Part shown: one piece after another, positions 36,387-44,916 of the stretch | How the letters are laid out: every line of letters begins with the position of its first letter | Numbering within the stretch: the stretch's first letter is position 1 | NCBI RefSeq assembly: GCF_048381675.1 | Contig: NZ_JBLWIS010000003.1 | Location: forward strand, 186,001-250,000 | Direction of reading: 5' to 3' | DNA from: Advenella sp048381675 | GTDB taxonomy: Bacteria > Pseudomonadota > Gammaproteobacteria > Burkholderiales > Burkholderiaceae_B | DNA length: 64,000 bases | Program-made: the position numbers and the translations under genes | The notes under the pieces: model-generated | Told to the model about the DNA's origin: nothing | The model's input: only the letters and a program-made list of their open reading frames with translations | Databases searched by the model: none

Positions 36387-36429
36387 TTGACGGTTTTGGG
36401 ATGGTTCTTTTCATCCCTTGCTACAGGTA

Positions 36430-36495
36430 ATAAAAAAAGCCCTTGAATTTATTTCAAGGGCTTTTCAGTATCTTTGGCGGAGATGGAGGGAGTCC
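36430..36495. repeat. Right copy of tRNA-Ser-end/terminator-like direct repeat
   Basis: Bases 36430-36465 are identical to 24980-25015. The following TCTTTGGCGGAGATGGAGGG matches the 3' end of tRNA-Ser better than the left copy does (compare TCTTTGGCGGAGACAGAGGG at 52581-52600), but the homology stops after about 20 bases and no tRNA body follows. Read on the minus strand it is a tRNA 3' fragment ending in an encoded CCA. Confidence 0.65.
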
Positions 36496-36618
36496 AAAAA
36501 CAATTGCGCCAATATCTTAAAATCAAGCGCTTACATCAAAAATAAATACGCTGTGTAGCAATTTTGTGTGTCAATATACAACGCCTGAATATATCGTAAC
36601 ATATATACAAAAAGAAAG

Positions 36619-36640
36619 CCCCTAAATAGGGGGATTTTTT
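36619..36640 (+). terminator. Weak hairpin with T run upstream of the IS
   Basis: A short stem CCCCTA/AGGGG with a small loop is followed shortly by six T. It could stop read-through toward the IS; confidence is low because the stem is only about 5 bp. Confidence 0.3.
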
Positions 36641-36670
36641 ACTACCAGGGAAGGAGGGTGGGTAAATTAA

Positions 36671-37977
36671 GAGGGTGTAAATAATTCTGTGTAACCGTCT
36701 GGGTTATACATAATCGCTGATGCGATCCTCAAACTCAATAATAAACCGATTCAGTGCAAGCTTCCAGTTGCGAATTGGCATGGTCCATTTTTTGGACGCA
36801 TCCATGATGGCAAGGTAAATAACTTTTCTGGCTGAATCGTCGGTCGGGAACAACTTGCGCTTGCTGATGGCCTTACGAATGACGCTGTTCAGGGATTCGA
36901 TGGCATTGGTGGTGTAAATGGCTTTTCGAATATCCTCCGGATAGCGAAACAGGGTATTCAGGTTCGGCCAGTGGGTACGCCAGCTACGGCTGATCTGTGG
37001 ATATTTGTCATCCCATTGCTGGGCAAGCAGCTCCAGTTCCCGCAAGGCTTCCTGCTCGGTGGCAGAGTGGTAAATACGCTTGAGTCCAGCAGCAACTGCC
37101 TTGTAGTCCTTGTAGGGTACATACTTCATCGCGTTGCGTACCAGATGAACAATGCACAGCTGGATTTGGGTCTGCGGATACGCTGCACTGATCGCATCCG
37201 GGAAGCCTTTGAGCCCATCTACGCAGGCAATGAGGATGTCTTTGACGCCACGATTTTGCAATTCCGTGAGCACGCCTAACCAGAACTTGGCGCCCTCTTT
37301 CTCAGACAGCCACATGCCCAACAGTTCCTTATGGCCTTCTAAATTGACCCCAGCGCTAGATAAAGGGCTTTGTTGATGACTTGCTTGTCCTGTCGGATCT
37401 TGACCACAATGCAGTCCAGATAGACGATCGGGTAAACCGATTCCAGCGGGCGCGATTGCCACTCATCAACCTTGTCGATCACTGCTTCGGTGACTTTGGA
37501 GATCAGGGTGGGTGCAATGTCGGCACCGTACATTTCCTTGAAGGTTGCCACGATTTCACGGGTCGTCATGCCTTTGTCGTAAAGGCTCAGGATCTTGTCA
37601 TCCATTGAGGTAAAACGTGTCTGGCCCTTTTTAACCAGCCTGGGCTCAAAGCTGCCGTCACGGTCCCGAGGCGTGTTCATCTCGAATTGGCCATCTTCTG
37701 TCTTGACGGTTTTGGCGGTCTAACCATTGCGGTTGTTGGTGTTGTCTGAAGACTGATGCCGCTCGTAGCCCAGATGCTCATCAAGTTCGGCATTGAGTGC
37801 CGCCTCGACCGTAATCTTGGTCAGCATCTGGCTGAATTCATTCAGGTCCTTTTCGGTCTTCAAGCCTTTGGCTGCCTCGCGAGCAAACGCTTCCAGTTTC
37901 TTTTTGTCCATGTGATCTATCCTTTACCCGGTATGGGTGTAATGATAGATGGTTTACACAGTTTAATTTACAGGCTC
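36671..37977 (-). mobile_element. IS256-family insertion sequence (decayed)
   Basis: About 1.3 kb bounded by imperfect inverted repeats: the left end GAGGGTGTAAAT with CTGTGTAA, and the right end, read inward, GAGCCTGTAAAT with CTGTGTAA. It contains one IS256/mutator-type transposase on the minus strand that is interrupted twice. I found no convincing target-site duplication. It lies just right of the catabolic block, between the tRNA-like repeat and the second 65-aa gene. Confidence 0.8.
36704..37911 (-). pseudogene. IS256/mutator-family transposase, disrupted
   Basis: Three reading-frame pieces together give a full transposase of about 400 aa: MDKKKLEAFAREAAKGLKTE at the N-terminus, then VYPIVYLDCIVVKIR with the first catalytic Asp, DILIACVDGLKGFPDAI with the second, and FRYPEDIRKAIYTTNAIESL near the catalytic Glu. 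A TAG stop at about 37720-37722 cuts the N-terminal piece, and a one-base deletion near 37345 shifts the frame between LALG and VNLEGHKE. The two lesions together should abolish transposition. Confidence 0.85.
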
Positions 37978-38004
37978 CAAATGAGGGTGAATTGACGCGG
38001 CCGC

Positions 38005-38202
38005 TTAATTTAGTGCTTCTTTGGCTGCTTCTTCAGGTGTTAAACCTTCATAGAACATATCTGTAAACCACTCGGCATGCTCTTCAATATAGTCTTGCGC
38101 TTCGCGTAGCGTTGCGCCGGCCTTAACTAAAAAGCCTTCCACTTCAATACACCATTCAATTAATGCCACTTCGTCCGGATCGGGCTCGTTTTTCTTGTTC
38201 AT
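38005..38202 (-). CDS. 65-aa acidic protein of unknown function, copy 2
   Basis: Nearly the same protein as 24702-24899 (MNKKNEPDPDE start, EEHAEWFTDMFYEG, same EEAAKEALN end). The same CTTTGCTTGA-type leader carries the ribosome site. The DNA differs at many third positions, so this is not a recent copy but a diverged homologue. It lies between the IS remnant and mesD. Function unknown. Confidence 0.75.
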   Translation of the reverse strand: MNKKNEPDPDEVALIEWCIEVEGFLVKAGATLREAQDYIEEHAEWFTDMFYEGLTPEEAAKEALN

Positions 38203-38345
38203 GTTTTTCCTTTGCTTGAAACTACGCCATATTTTTTAGGGTGCTACACAATAAAATGCAGCGTTGTATCAAGCATACATCATACATGGTGACTCGACTA
38301 GCGTTTACCAGGCACTTTTTTCCCTCATTATATTTCAGGTATATT

Positions 38346-39371
38346 TCAAGCAGAAGTGAGTCGTTCCTTGGCTAGCCTGGTGCCCTTGGCAAGCGCTTCG
38401 AGTTTGCGTAACGCCACCTCGCGCGCCATCGGTGCCAGACCGCAGTTTGTGCACGGGAACAGTCTTTCTTTCGGTACGAACGCTAACGCTTGCCCTATGG
38501 TGTCCGCTACCTCTTCGGGTGTTTCGACCACATCACTAGCCACATCGATGACGCCGACTAACACGTCTTTTCCAGCCAGAAGCTTCATCAACTCAGGGGG
38601 CACATGGGAATGGATGCATTCCAGGCTGACCTGATCAATACGGCTGCGGGCAAGTGCGGGAAATACGGTCTCATACTGACGCCATTCTTCACCTAAGGTA
38701 CTTTTCCAGTCGGTATTGGCTTGAATGCCGTAGCCATAACAGATGTGCACGGCTGTTGTGCAGGTTAAGCCCTGTATGGCTCGCTCTAGTGCCTGCACCC
38801 CCCACTCAGCTGCCTCTTTCATGTACACATTGAAAGCGGGTTCGTCAAACTGGATGATGTCTACGCCGTCGGCCTGGAGAGCCAGTGCTTCTTGGTTAAG
38901 TAATTCAGCAAAAGCCAACGCCAACTTAAATTTATCGCCGTAGAAGCGGTCAGCAACGGTATCAACAATGGTCATGGGGCCGGGAAGCGTAAATTTTAGC
39001 TTCTTCTTGGTGTGCGCACGGGCCAATTGTGCTTCGAAGTCGTGTACGCGCCCCTTAAGGCGCAAGGGTGAAATGACTTGCGGCACCATTGCATTGTAGC
39101 GATTGTCGCGGATACCCATTTGTACTTTATTTTCGAAATCAATGCCCTCAACCTGTTCGAGGAAACCATGAACAAAATGCTGTCGCGATTGTTCGCCGTC
39201 ACACACAATGTCCAGGCCGGCATCTTCCTGCGCTTTGATCCAAAGCAAAGTGGCATCTGCCTTGGCCTGGCGAAGCGCATCGCCCTGGACCTTCCATTGG
39301 GGCCATAGCTTATTGGTTTCAGCCAGCCACTCTGGTTTAGGCAGGCTGCCGGTAATAGAGGTTTCAAACAT
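38346..39371 (-). CDS. mesD: Core methionine synthase MesD (folate-independent)
   Basis: This 341-aa protein corresponds to the catalytic C-terminal barrel of MetE without the N-terminal folate-binding barrel. Zinc and homocysteine residues are visible: HIC (TTAVHICYGYG), Glu in QVSLECIHSH and Cys in FPCTNCGLAPM; the opening FETSITGSLPKPEWL is the usual barrel start. Core synthases adjacent to DUF1852 form the MesD family, reported to make methionine in aerobic bacteria without methyl-folate or cobalamin but needing MesX and oxygen. AAAGGAAA precedes the ATG. It is third in a minus-strand operon after the reductase and mesX. Confidence 0.88.
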   Translation of the reverse strand: MFETSITGSLPKPEWLAETNKLWPQWKVQGDALRQAKADATLLWIKAQEDAGLDIVCDGEQSRQHFVHGFLEQVEGIDFENKVQMGIRDNRYNAMVPQVISPLRLKGRVHDFEAQLARAHTKKKLKFTLPGPMTIVDTVADRFYGDKFKLALAFAELLNQEALALQADGVDIIQFDEPAFNVYMKEAAEWGVQALERAIQGLTCTTAVHICYGYGIQANTDWKSTLGEEWRQYETVFPALARSRIDQVSLECIHSHVPPELMKLLAGKDVLVGVIDVASDVVETPEEVADTIGQALAFVPKERLFPCTNCGLAPMAREVALRKLEALAKGTRLAKERLTSA

Positions 39372-39528
39372 TTGAAATTTCCTTTAAAAGAAAGAAGAAA
39401 GAGTGCGCTGTTGCGGATGGCTGCGCCAACTGTAACGACTGTAGCCTGCATCAAGAAAGCGGTGCAAACAATACAAATGCATGTTTGCCAGTCAGGGGAA
39501 TTTGCCCGGACGCACCCTATGTAATGTG

Positions 39529-40512
39529 TTAGTCCGCGTAGTCGGCTGCCCATTTCTCAAGCAATTGCTTGTGCGGTTTTATGAATTGCTCTTCGGTATA
39601 TTTACCTTGCTTGACGGCCAGTTGACTGCGTTCTACCCGGTCATAGGAAATTTGCGTTAAGGAATAGTCTTGGTACTTCAAGCTTGGTTGATAAAGTTTT
39701 CCGGCCCTAGCGTTTGCGTTATAAATTTCGGGTCGATAAATTTTCTGAAAAGTTTCCATTGTGCTAATGGTGCCGATCAACTCAAGATTTGAATAATCGC
39801 TCAGCAGGTCGCCAAAAAAATAGAAAGCCAATGGCGCAACTGCGTTTGGGGGCATAAAAAAGCGAACCTGCATTCCCATTTTTGCAAAGTAATGATCGGT
39901 AGAGGACAGTTCACTCTGTTGATACTCAACACCCAGGATGGGATGATGATTGCCAGTTTGCTGATAGGTCTTGCTTGTTGAAACACTGATACAAATAACA
40001 GGAGCCTTGTGGAAGCGCTTTTGATAGGCCTCTGAGGAGACAAAGTGCTTGAACAACTTGCCATGCAAGTCGCCAAAGCAATCTGGCATGCTAAATGGTG
40101 CTTGATTGGCATTGTGTGCCGGCAGTAAGACACTGAAGTCATAATCGCGTATGTACGATGAAAAACTGTTGCCCACAATGCCATCAATACGTTGGTTTGT
40201 CTGTTTGTCGACGATGGTGGTCTTCAGCATCTCGATGAGTGGAAATGCTTCATCATTGCTGTGGGAATTCAGGCTCATTTCAACGGAAATGATCTCGAGT
40301 TCAACGGTATAGCGATTTCTTGTGGGATTGTCCCAGTGCGCCAGGTCGTTGAAGCGATTGCTGATCATGCGCAAAGTGTTGCGCAGATTTTGCTGCCTGT
40401 TCGCGCCTCTTGCGAGGTTGGCAAAGTTAGTGGTTAAGCGCGTGCTGTCTGAGGGATGATAGTTTTCATCAAAGCAGGTGCTTTTGAGGCTAAAAGTAAA
40501 GGTTTGGTTCAT
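39529..40512 (-). CDS. mesX: MesX (DUF1852), putative oxygenase needed by MesD
   Basis: This 327-aa protein is recognised as DUF1852 from features such as FTFSLKSTCFDENYHPSDSTR at the start (shown here only in part), GNSFSSYIRDYDFSVLLPAHN and LGVEYQQSELSSTDHYFAKMG. It is the partner reported as essential for MesD and proposed to release a methyl group with oxygen. It has no signal peptide. Placement between an FMN reductase and mesD supports the idea that it uses reduced flavin; that point is inference. Confidence 0.88.
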   Translation of the reverse strand: MNQTFTFSLKSTCFDENYHPSDSTRLTTNFANLARGANRQQNLRNTLRMISNRFNDLAHWDNPTRNRYTVELEIISVEMSLNSHSNDEAFPLIEMLKTTIVDKQTNQRIDGIVGNSFSSYIRDYDFSVLLPAHNANQAPFSMPDCFGDLHGKLFKHFVSSEAYQKRFHKAPVICISVSTSKTYQQTGNHHPILGVEYQQSELSSTDHYFAKMGMQVRFFMPPNAVAPLAFYFFGDLLSDYSNLELIGTISTMETFQKIYRPEIYNANARAGKLYQPSLKYQDYSLTQISYDRVERSQLAVKQGKYTEEQFIKPHKQLLEKWAADYAD

Positions 40513-40556
40513 TGCAATCTAATGGGCTAATTGATAAGGAATAGACGGATATTTGT

Positions 40557-41138
40557 TTAGGCGTCAATCAGGTTGCCAACAGGATAAGTGCACGCATGGG
40601 TACTTAATTTGATCAAGGGCAAGGCGCGCTGGATGGTGAGTTTCGCTCGCTCTATCAAGCGTCCGTTGTGCAGGCGGTAGTCCAGAAAATCCTTATCTGT
40701 CGCGTATATGCCCAACGGTAACGTGCGCGCCTGAAAGAAACTGAACAGTGGCCTTAGCTGGTGATCAATCACCAGTGAATGGCGCTCACTGCCCCCATTT
40801 GCGGCTAGCAAAACGGGTATGTCAATCAAGGCATCCTGATGAATAAAGTCAAAAAAGTGTTTAAACAGTCCTGTGTACGCACCACGAAAAACCGGGGTTA
40901 CCACTACCAGAATGTCAGCTTGCTCAACCTTGGCAAGTGCCTGCTCCACTGTGTCGGGTAGCTGCGAGCGCCAGACCGCACCGGCAAGCTGGGGCGCGAG
41001 TTGGGCCAATTCGATCAGGCATTGCTGGCAGGGAATTTCCTTGGCAATCAAACCCGACAAGTATTCGGCGAAGACCGCAGATCGGGAGGGTCGTTGCAAG
41101 CCGCCTGAAACTGCTACTACACGCATGGGTCGTGCCAT
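40557..41138 (-). CDS. NAD(P)H-dependent FMN reductase (MsuE/SsuE-like)
   Basis: This 193-aa flavodoxin-like protein has the FMN loop VVAVSGGLQRPSRSA and the VTPVFRGAYTGLFKHFFDF segment typical of MsuE/SsuE reductases that feed FMNH2 to two-component oxygenases. I start it at the ATG at 41138 (MARPMRV), which has GGAAG 5 bases upstream; the frame is open to 41258. It is first in the reductase-mesX-mesD operon, 45 bp before mesX, and divergent from metR, so it probably serves MesX. Confidence 0.85.
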   Translation of the reverse strand: MARPMRVVAVSGGLQRPSRSAVFAEYLSGLIAKEIPCQQCLIELAQLAPQLAGAVWRSQLPDTVEQALAKVEQADILVVVTPVFRGAYTGLFKHFFDFIHQDALIDIPVLLAANGGSERHSLVIDHQLRPLFSFFQARTLPLGIYATDKDFLDYRLHNGRLIERAKLTIQRALPLIKLSTHACTYPVGNLIDA

Positions 41139-41258
41139 TTTTACTTCCATAAAACTTAATTTATGCAGTACCTGAACCGCGCAATTTGCGGGCTTAGTGC
41201 TGCATGATTGTGATGATTGGGTTAGTTGTTCTTCTAAATGAGAGTCAAGAAGGTGCAA

Positions 41259-41542
41259 ACTATTTACAGCCGGGTTTTTAGTGTTTTAACTGCATGTCTT
41301 TTTTGCAGTTGGGTGGTTTTATTCGCAAGCTTCACTTGAGGCATCACGTCATCATTGAGGGATTTGAATAGTGAACACGCGCACGCTGAGAAGCCTACCT
41401 AAGCCCTTGTGTAATTCGATTTAGTGAATATTGATCATTGCCACGTTAAAATATAAATAAGCTATGGTAAGGAATGGTACCTAGGTTGTTTAATGAAGTA
41501 AAATGGTATTATTTCATTAATTGATGAATATAAATCATAATT
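41259..41542. promoter_or_regulatory. Divergent control region of metR and the Mes operon
   Basis: The gap holds a near-perfect 16-bp palindrome, TTCATTAATTGATGAA at 41513-41528, 14 bp before the metR start, and a TGAA at 41494 paired with the TTCA at 41513. MetR sites are built on TGAA/TTCA half-sites, so this is a candidate operator, although the half-site orientation in the 16-mer is the reverse of the classical one. Confidence 0.45.
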
Positions 41543-42454
41543 ATGCTTGAACGTATCCACCTCAGTATCATCCATGAAGTTGAAAAACAAGGGTCTTTAA
41601 CGGCGGCCGCTGGTGTGCTAAACCTGACACAGTCGGCGCTGAGTCACAGCATAAAAAAGCTGGAACAACAATTGGGCACCGATATCTGGTTGCGTGAAGG
41701 GCGAAGCCTGCGGTTGACGCAGGCCGGGCAGTACTTGTTGGCAGTGGCGAACAGAGTGCTTCCGCAATTGGATTTGGCCGAAGAGCGCCTGGGTCAATTC
41801 GCCCAGGGCAAACGTGGTTCACTGCGTATTGGCATGGAATGCCATCCTTGTTACCGCTGGCTACTTAAAGTGGTTGCTCCCTATTTGGCGGCATGGCCTG
41901 ATGTGGAGGTAGACGTTAAGCAAAAGTTTCGGTTTGGCGGAATAGGGGCTTTATTCGGCTATGAAATTGATTTATTGGTAACGCCCGACCCGCTGTTCAA
42001 GCCAGGACTTAAGTTCGAACCCGTATTTGACTATGAGCAGGTGCTGGTTGTTCAAAAAGGGCATAGCTTGGCTTCTTTGCCCTACCTAAAACCACAGCAT
42101 TTAATCCATGAAGTGCTTATCAGTTATCCGGTAGAGATTGAGCGCCTGGATATTTACAACCAGTTCCTGTTGCCGGCAGGTGTCACTCCCAAGAGCCATA
42201 AAACCATAGAGACCACTGACATCATGATGCAAATGGTGGCTAGTGGACGTGGAGTGGCCGCTCTACCACGTTGGTTAGTCGATGAATATGCGGCCAAGAT
42301 GAATGTGGTGCCTGTGCGATTAGGCGTGCATGGTATCGCCAAGCAAATTTATCTGGGTGCGCGCGAGACAGATGTTGGCATTGATTACATACGAGCGTTC
42401 ATAGAACTATCTCGTCAATCAGCCACTGATGTTGCTCATTTAGCCGGGAAATAG
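41543..42454 (+). CDS. metR: LysR-family regulator MetR
   Basis: This 303-aa regulator begins MLERIHLSIIHEVEKQGSLT and has the HTH LTAAAGVLNLTQSALSHSIKKLE. The effector domain opens with RIGMECHPCYRWL, the sequence typical of MetR, which binds homocysteine. It is divergent from the FMN reductase-mesX-mesD operon. That placement supports homocysteine-responsive activation of the operon, as MetR does for metE in enterics (known for the family, inferred here). Confidence 0.9.
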   Translation: MLERIHLSIIHEVEKQGSLTAAAGVLNLTQSALSHSIKKLEQQLGTDIWLREGRSLRLTQAGQYLLAVANRVLPQLDLAEERLGQFAQGKRGSLRIGMECHPCYRWLLKVVAPYLAAWPDVEVDVKQKFRFGGIGALFGYEIDLLVTPDPLFKPGLKFEPVFDYEQVLVVQKGHSLASLPYLKPQHLIHEVLISYPVEIERLDIYNQFLLPAGVTPKSHKTIETTDIMMQMVASGRGVAALPRWLVDEYAAKMNVVPVRLGVHGIAKQIYLGARETDVGIDYIRAFIELSRQSATDVAHLAGK

Positions 42455-42500
42455 AGATGAGTATTGTTTTCTTGTAAAAACTGTTCTCTTAGCTTATACG

Positions 42501-42550
42501 TCCGGTAAAGCCATCTTTTATTAATGACTTGAAAAGATGGCTTTACCGGA
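42501..42550. terminator. Perfect 19-bp inverted repeat between convergent metR and tetR genes
   Basis: Arms 42501-42519 and 42532-42550 pair perfectly around a 12-base loop. The arm includes CCATCTTTT, but no long T run follows the stem. It fills the gap between two convergent stops and is probably a bidirectional terminator of unusual length, or the remnant of a mobile palindrome. Confidence 0.6.
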
Positions 42551-42559
42551 TGCTTACCT

Positions 42560-43207
42560 TTAAATGGCATGGAACAGAGAAAGAAACCATATATCACTAA
42601 CAATTTTGGCTGCTTGTTCTGGATTGATGACTTTTTCTGTTGCACTAGGTACGGCATACCATACAAAGGCTGATTGTTCTGTCATAGAGACGAGTGCCTC
42701 TAATGTGTGTCTGATGGGTTCACCATTTAATTCTGTTTTGTTATGGTCGCGTTTTAGCGCGTTGGAAACGCGCTGAATATGTGATTCGCGCATGTACCAC
42801 CACATGTCAGTATATTTTTTTTCGACCATGGTTGCTTCTATAAAGGCTTTCATGACGTGTCGATGGTTTAGGTAATGTGTGAGATACCCTAAATTGGATT
42901 GCTGGATGGTTTCATATGGGTGAGTTGAAAATCTTTGATCGGTATTTACCCTACTTGCAGCATAGAGTTGCTGATGAATGTTATTGATTATGGCGAGAAA
43001 AACATCGTCTTTATTTTCAAAATAGCGATATAGAGCACCGAGCGATAAATTGGATTTTTCGGCCAAATCACTCATACGCATGGCTACATAGCCTGTTTCA
43101 CCAAAAAGATCGTGCCCTGCAGTTAGAATCCTTGCGACAGTGGCTTTACCTTTTGGTGTGGTAGGCTGGGGAATTTTTAGAGAATGTGGAGAATTTTTAT
43201 CAATCAT
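42560..43207 (-). CDS. TetR-family transcriptional regulator
   Basis: This 215-aa regulator has the N-terminal HTH GETGYVAMRMSDLAEKSNLS followed by LGALYRYFENKDDVF, diagnostic of TetR. The C-terminal ligand domain is unassigned. It is divergent from the catabolic cluster starting at 43327 and is the likely repressor of that cluster, with an acyl-CoA or the substrate as inducer (inference). Confidence 0.88.
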   Translation of the reverse strand: MIDKNSPHSLKIPQPTTPKGKATVARILTAGHDLFGETGYVAMRMSDLAEKSNLSLGALYRYFENKDDVFLAIINNIHQQLYAASRVNTDQRFSTHPYETIQQSNLGYLTHYLNHRHVMKAFIEATMVEKKYTDMWWYMRESHIQRVSNALKRDHNKTELNGEPIRHTLEALVSMTEQSAFVWYAVPSATEKVINPEQAAKIVSDIWFLSLFHAI

Positions 43208-43299
43208 AAAAAAAGTGACGTCACTATTGTTTTTTTGGGTGGGCTGACATAGAATATCTGAAAATTAACAGAAAAATACTTACTTTAAGATAATAAATC

Positions 43300-43340
43300 A
43301 ATGTTAGCACAAAGGAGGCTAGGCCAATGTTAGCACAAAG
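43300..43340 (+). repeat. 15-bp direct repeat covering a start codon
   Basis: AATGTTAGCACAAAG occurs at 43300-43314 and 43326-43340. The second copy contains the hydrolase start codon; the first contains an out-of-frame ATG that opens a ten-codon frame running over the real start. The AGGAGG ribosome site lies between them. Confidence 0.7.
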
Positions 43341-44139
43341 CGACATCTCAAATGGCAAGTTACAACATGTCGATGTAGGAGACATTAAGGTTGCGTTTAG
43401 CAAAACAGGTGAAGGTCCTGCGGTTGTTATGGTACACGGATTGGCTGAAGATCATAGCAGTTGGAAGCAAGTTATCAGTCTGATTAAGGCCCCTATAAGT
43501 ATCTATGCGGTTGATTTGCGTGGGCATGGAGAAACGACAGCGGGTGAGGGAAACGGCACAGTGGAGCAACTGGCAGCAGATTTATTGCGCTTTATCGAGT
43601 CTGTAACAGGATCTGCGATTTGTGTTGGCTTCTCTTTAGGGGGGGTGATTGTGCTTGAAGCGGCTTTGCAACGTCCTGATTTGGTCCGTCAAGCCATAGT
43701 GGTGGGAACTTCAAGCAAAGTAGGGCGGGCGGCAGCCAGCTTTTTTGAGGAACGTATTTCACAGGCAGAGTCAGACCTCCCTACATTTTTTCAAGCGTTG
43801 GAAAGTGATACGGCAGGGCAAATTGTGAGTAAGCATGAGCAAGTACAGACAGTTGCTCGCCAACGCATCGCTGCGGTGGGTGATGCTAAAGGTTATATCA
43901 ATGCGGCCAAGGCTATGGTTGGATTATCGCAGGCGCCAATGACTGAACGGTTAGGGGCGATTCAAGTACCGGTGCACGTTGTTCAGGGTGAGCGCGATCA
44001 TTATTGTCCACAAAAAGCTGCTGATATATTGTTAGCGGCTATGCCATCGGCTCAGTTAGTTGTTATTCCCGATGCTGGTCATTTAATGGCCGTAGATCAG
44101 CCTGAACAGTTAGCGGCTGCAATTGCAAAAATTTTTTAA
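43327..44139 (+). CDS. Alpha/beta hydrolase
   Basis: This 270-aa hydrolase has the oxyanion HGLAEDHSSW, nucleophile elbow CVGFSLGGVI (Ser), acidic residue region VVQGERDHYCP and catalytic His in PDAGHLMAVDQP. AGGAGG lies 8 bases upstream. It is the first gene of a cluster with an SDR, an amidase and beta-oxidation-type enzymes. It could be an esterase, lactonase or C-C hydrolase that opens the substrate. Confidence 0.87.
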   Translation: MLAQSDISNGKLQHVDVGDIKVAFSKTGEGPAVVMVHGLAEDHSSWKQVISLIKAPISIYAVDLRGHGETTAGEGNGTVEQLAADLLRFIESVTGSAICVGFSLGGVIVLEAALQRPDLVRQAIVVGTSSKVGRAAASFFEERISQAESDLPTFFQALESDTAGQIVSKHEQVQTVARQRIAAVGDAKGYINAAKAMVGLSQAPMTERLGAIQVPVHVVQGERDHYCPQKAADILLAAMPSAQLVVIPDAGHLMAVDQPEQLAAAIAKIF

Positions 44140-44157
44140 TATAAAGAGAGGAAAGAC

Positions 44158-44916
44158 ATGACACAACCTAAGGTAGCGATCGTTACGGCAGCAGCTGGTG
44201 CGGGCATAGGCTCTGCCATTGCAAGACAGTTGGCTTCAGAGAATATGCATGTGGTAATTACTGATTTGCATGAAGGGCGTATGCAAAAATTGTCTGAAGA
44301 GTTGACGCAGTCCGCAGGACTCGAGTGCCCGTATTTCAAAATGGATGTAAGTGATCACCAAGAGGTCGAGCAAGTTTTTGCCGCTGTGATAGAGAAGTTT
44401 GGCCGGATTGACTGTTTGGTTAACAATGCTGGCTGGTCCAAAATTGAACCCGTGGCTGAGATGAGTATTGAGACATGGAACAAATGTCTCAATATAGACC
44501 TGACCGGTACATTTAATTGTATGCGGCATGCGTTGCCTTATATGATCCAGGCTAATGCGGGTTCTATTGTTAATATTTCTTCTATTTCTGCTTGGGAAAT
44601 GACGACAGAGCACGGTGCTGCATATTCAGCAGCAAAAGCAGGCGTGATGGCATTGACTCGAGTTGCTGCAGCAGAAAATGGCAAAGCAGGGATTCGTATT
44701 AATGCTATTGCCCCTGGCTTGATTTATAACGATTTTTTACGAAAAATTTATCCAGATGAGTTTTTTGATAGCTATTTACAGAAAAAATCGTTTTTGAATC
44801 GTTTGGGTACCCCAGAGGATGTGGCGTATCTCACCGCTTTCTTGTTAAGTGATAAGGCTGGCTATATTACCGGTGAAACCTATGGCGTTAGCGGAGGGGT
44901 GCACCCTCATGCTTAA
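44158..44916 (+). CDS. Short-chain dehydrogenase/reductase (SDR)
   Basis: This 252-aa classical SDR has cofactor motif VTAAAGAGIGSAIAR, the NNAGWS segment, catalytic Ser in NISSISAW and YSAAKAG (Tyr-Lys). The TAAAGAGIG spacing deviates slightly from TGxxxGxG because Gly is replaced by Ala. It lies 18 bp after the hydrolase and overlaps the amidase start by 8 bases. It probably oxidises a hydroxyl intermediate. Confidence 0.88.
   Translation: MTQPKVAIVTAAAGAGIGSAIARQLASENMHVVITDLHEGRMQKLSEELTQSAGLECPYFKMDVSDHQEVEQVFAAVIEKFGRIDCLVNNAGWSKIEPVAEMSIETWNKCLNIDLTGTFNCMRHALPYMIQANAGSIVNISSISAWEMTTEHGAAYSAAKAGVMALTRVAAAENGKAGIRINAIAPGLIYNDFLRKIYPDEFFDSYLQKKSFLNRLGTPEDVAYLTAFLLSDKAGYITGETYGVSGGVHPHA

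Noticed and set aside
36466..36520. Possible complete tRNA-Ser gene at the right repeat
   Set aside because: Only about 20 bases of the 3' end match; there is no anticodon arm or variable arm.
38203..39528. SAM riboswitch or other methionine-responsive RNA near mesD
   Set aside because: The 157-bp gap before mesD shows no conserved riboswitch core; control by MetR is sufficient.
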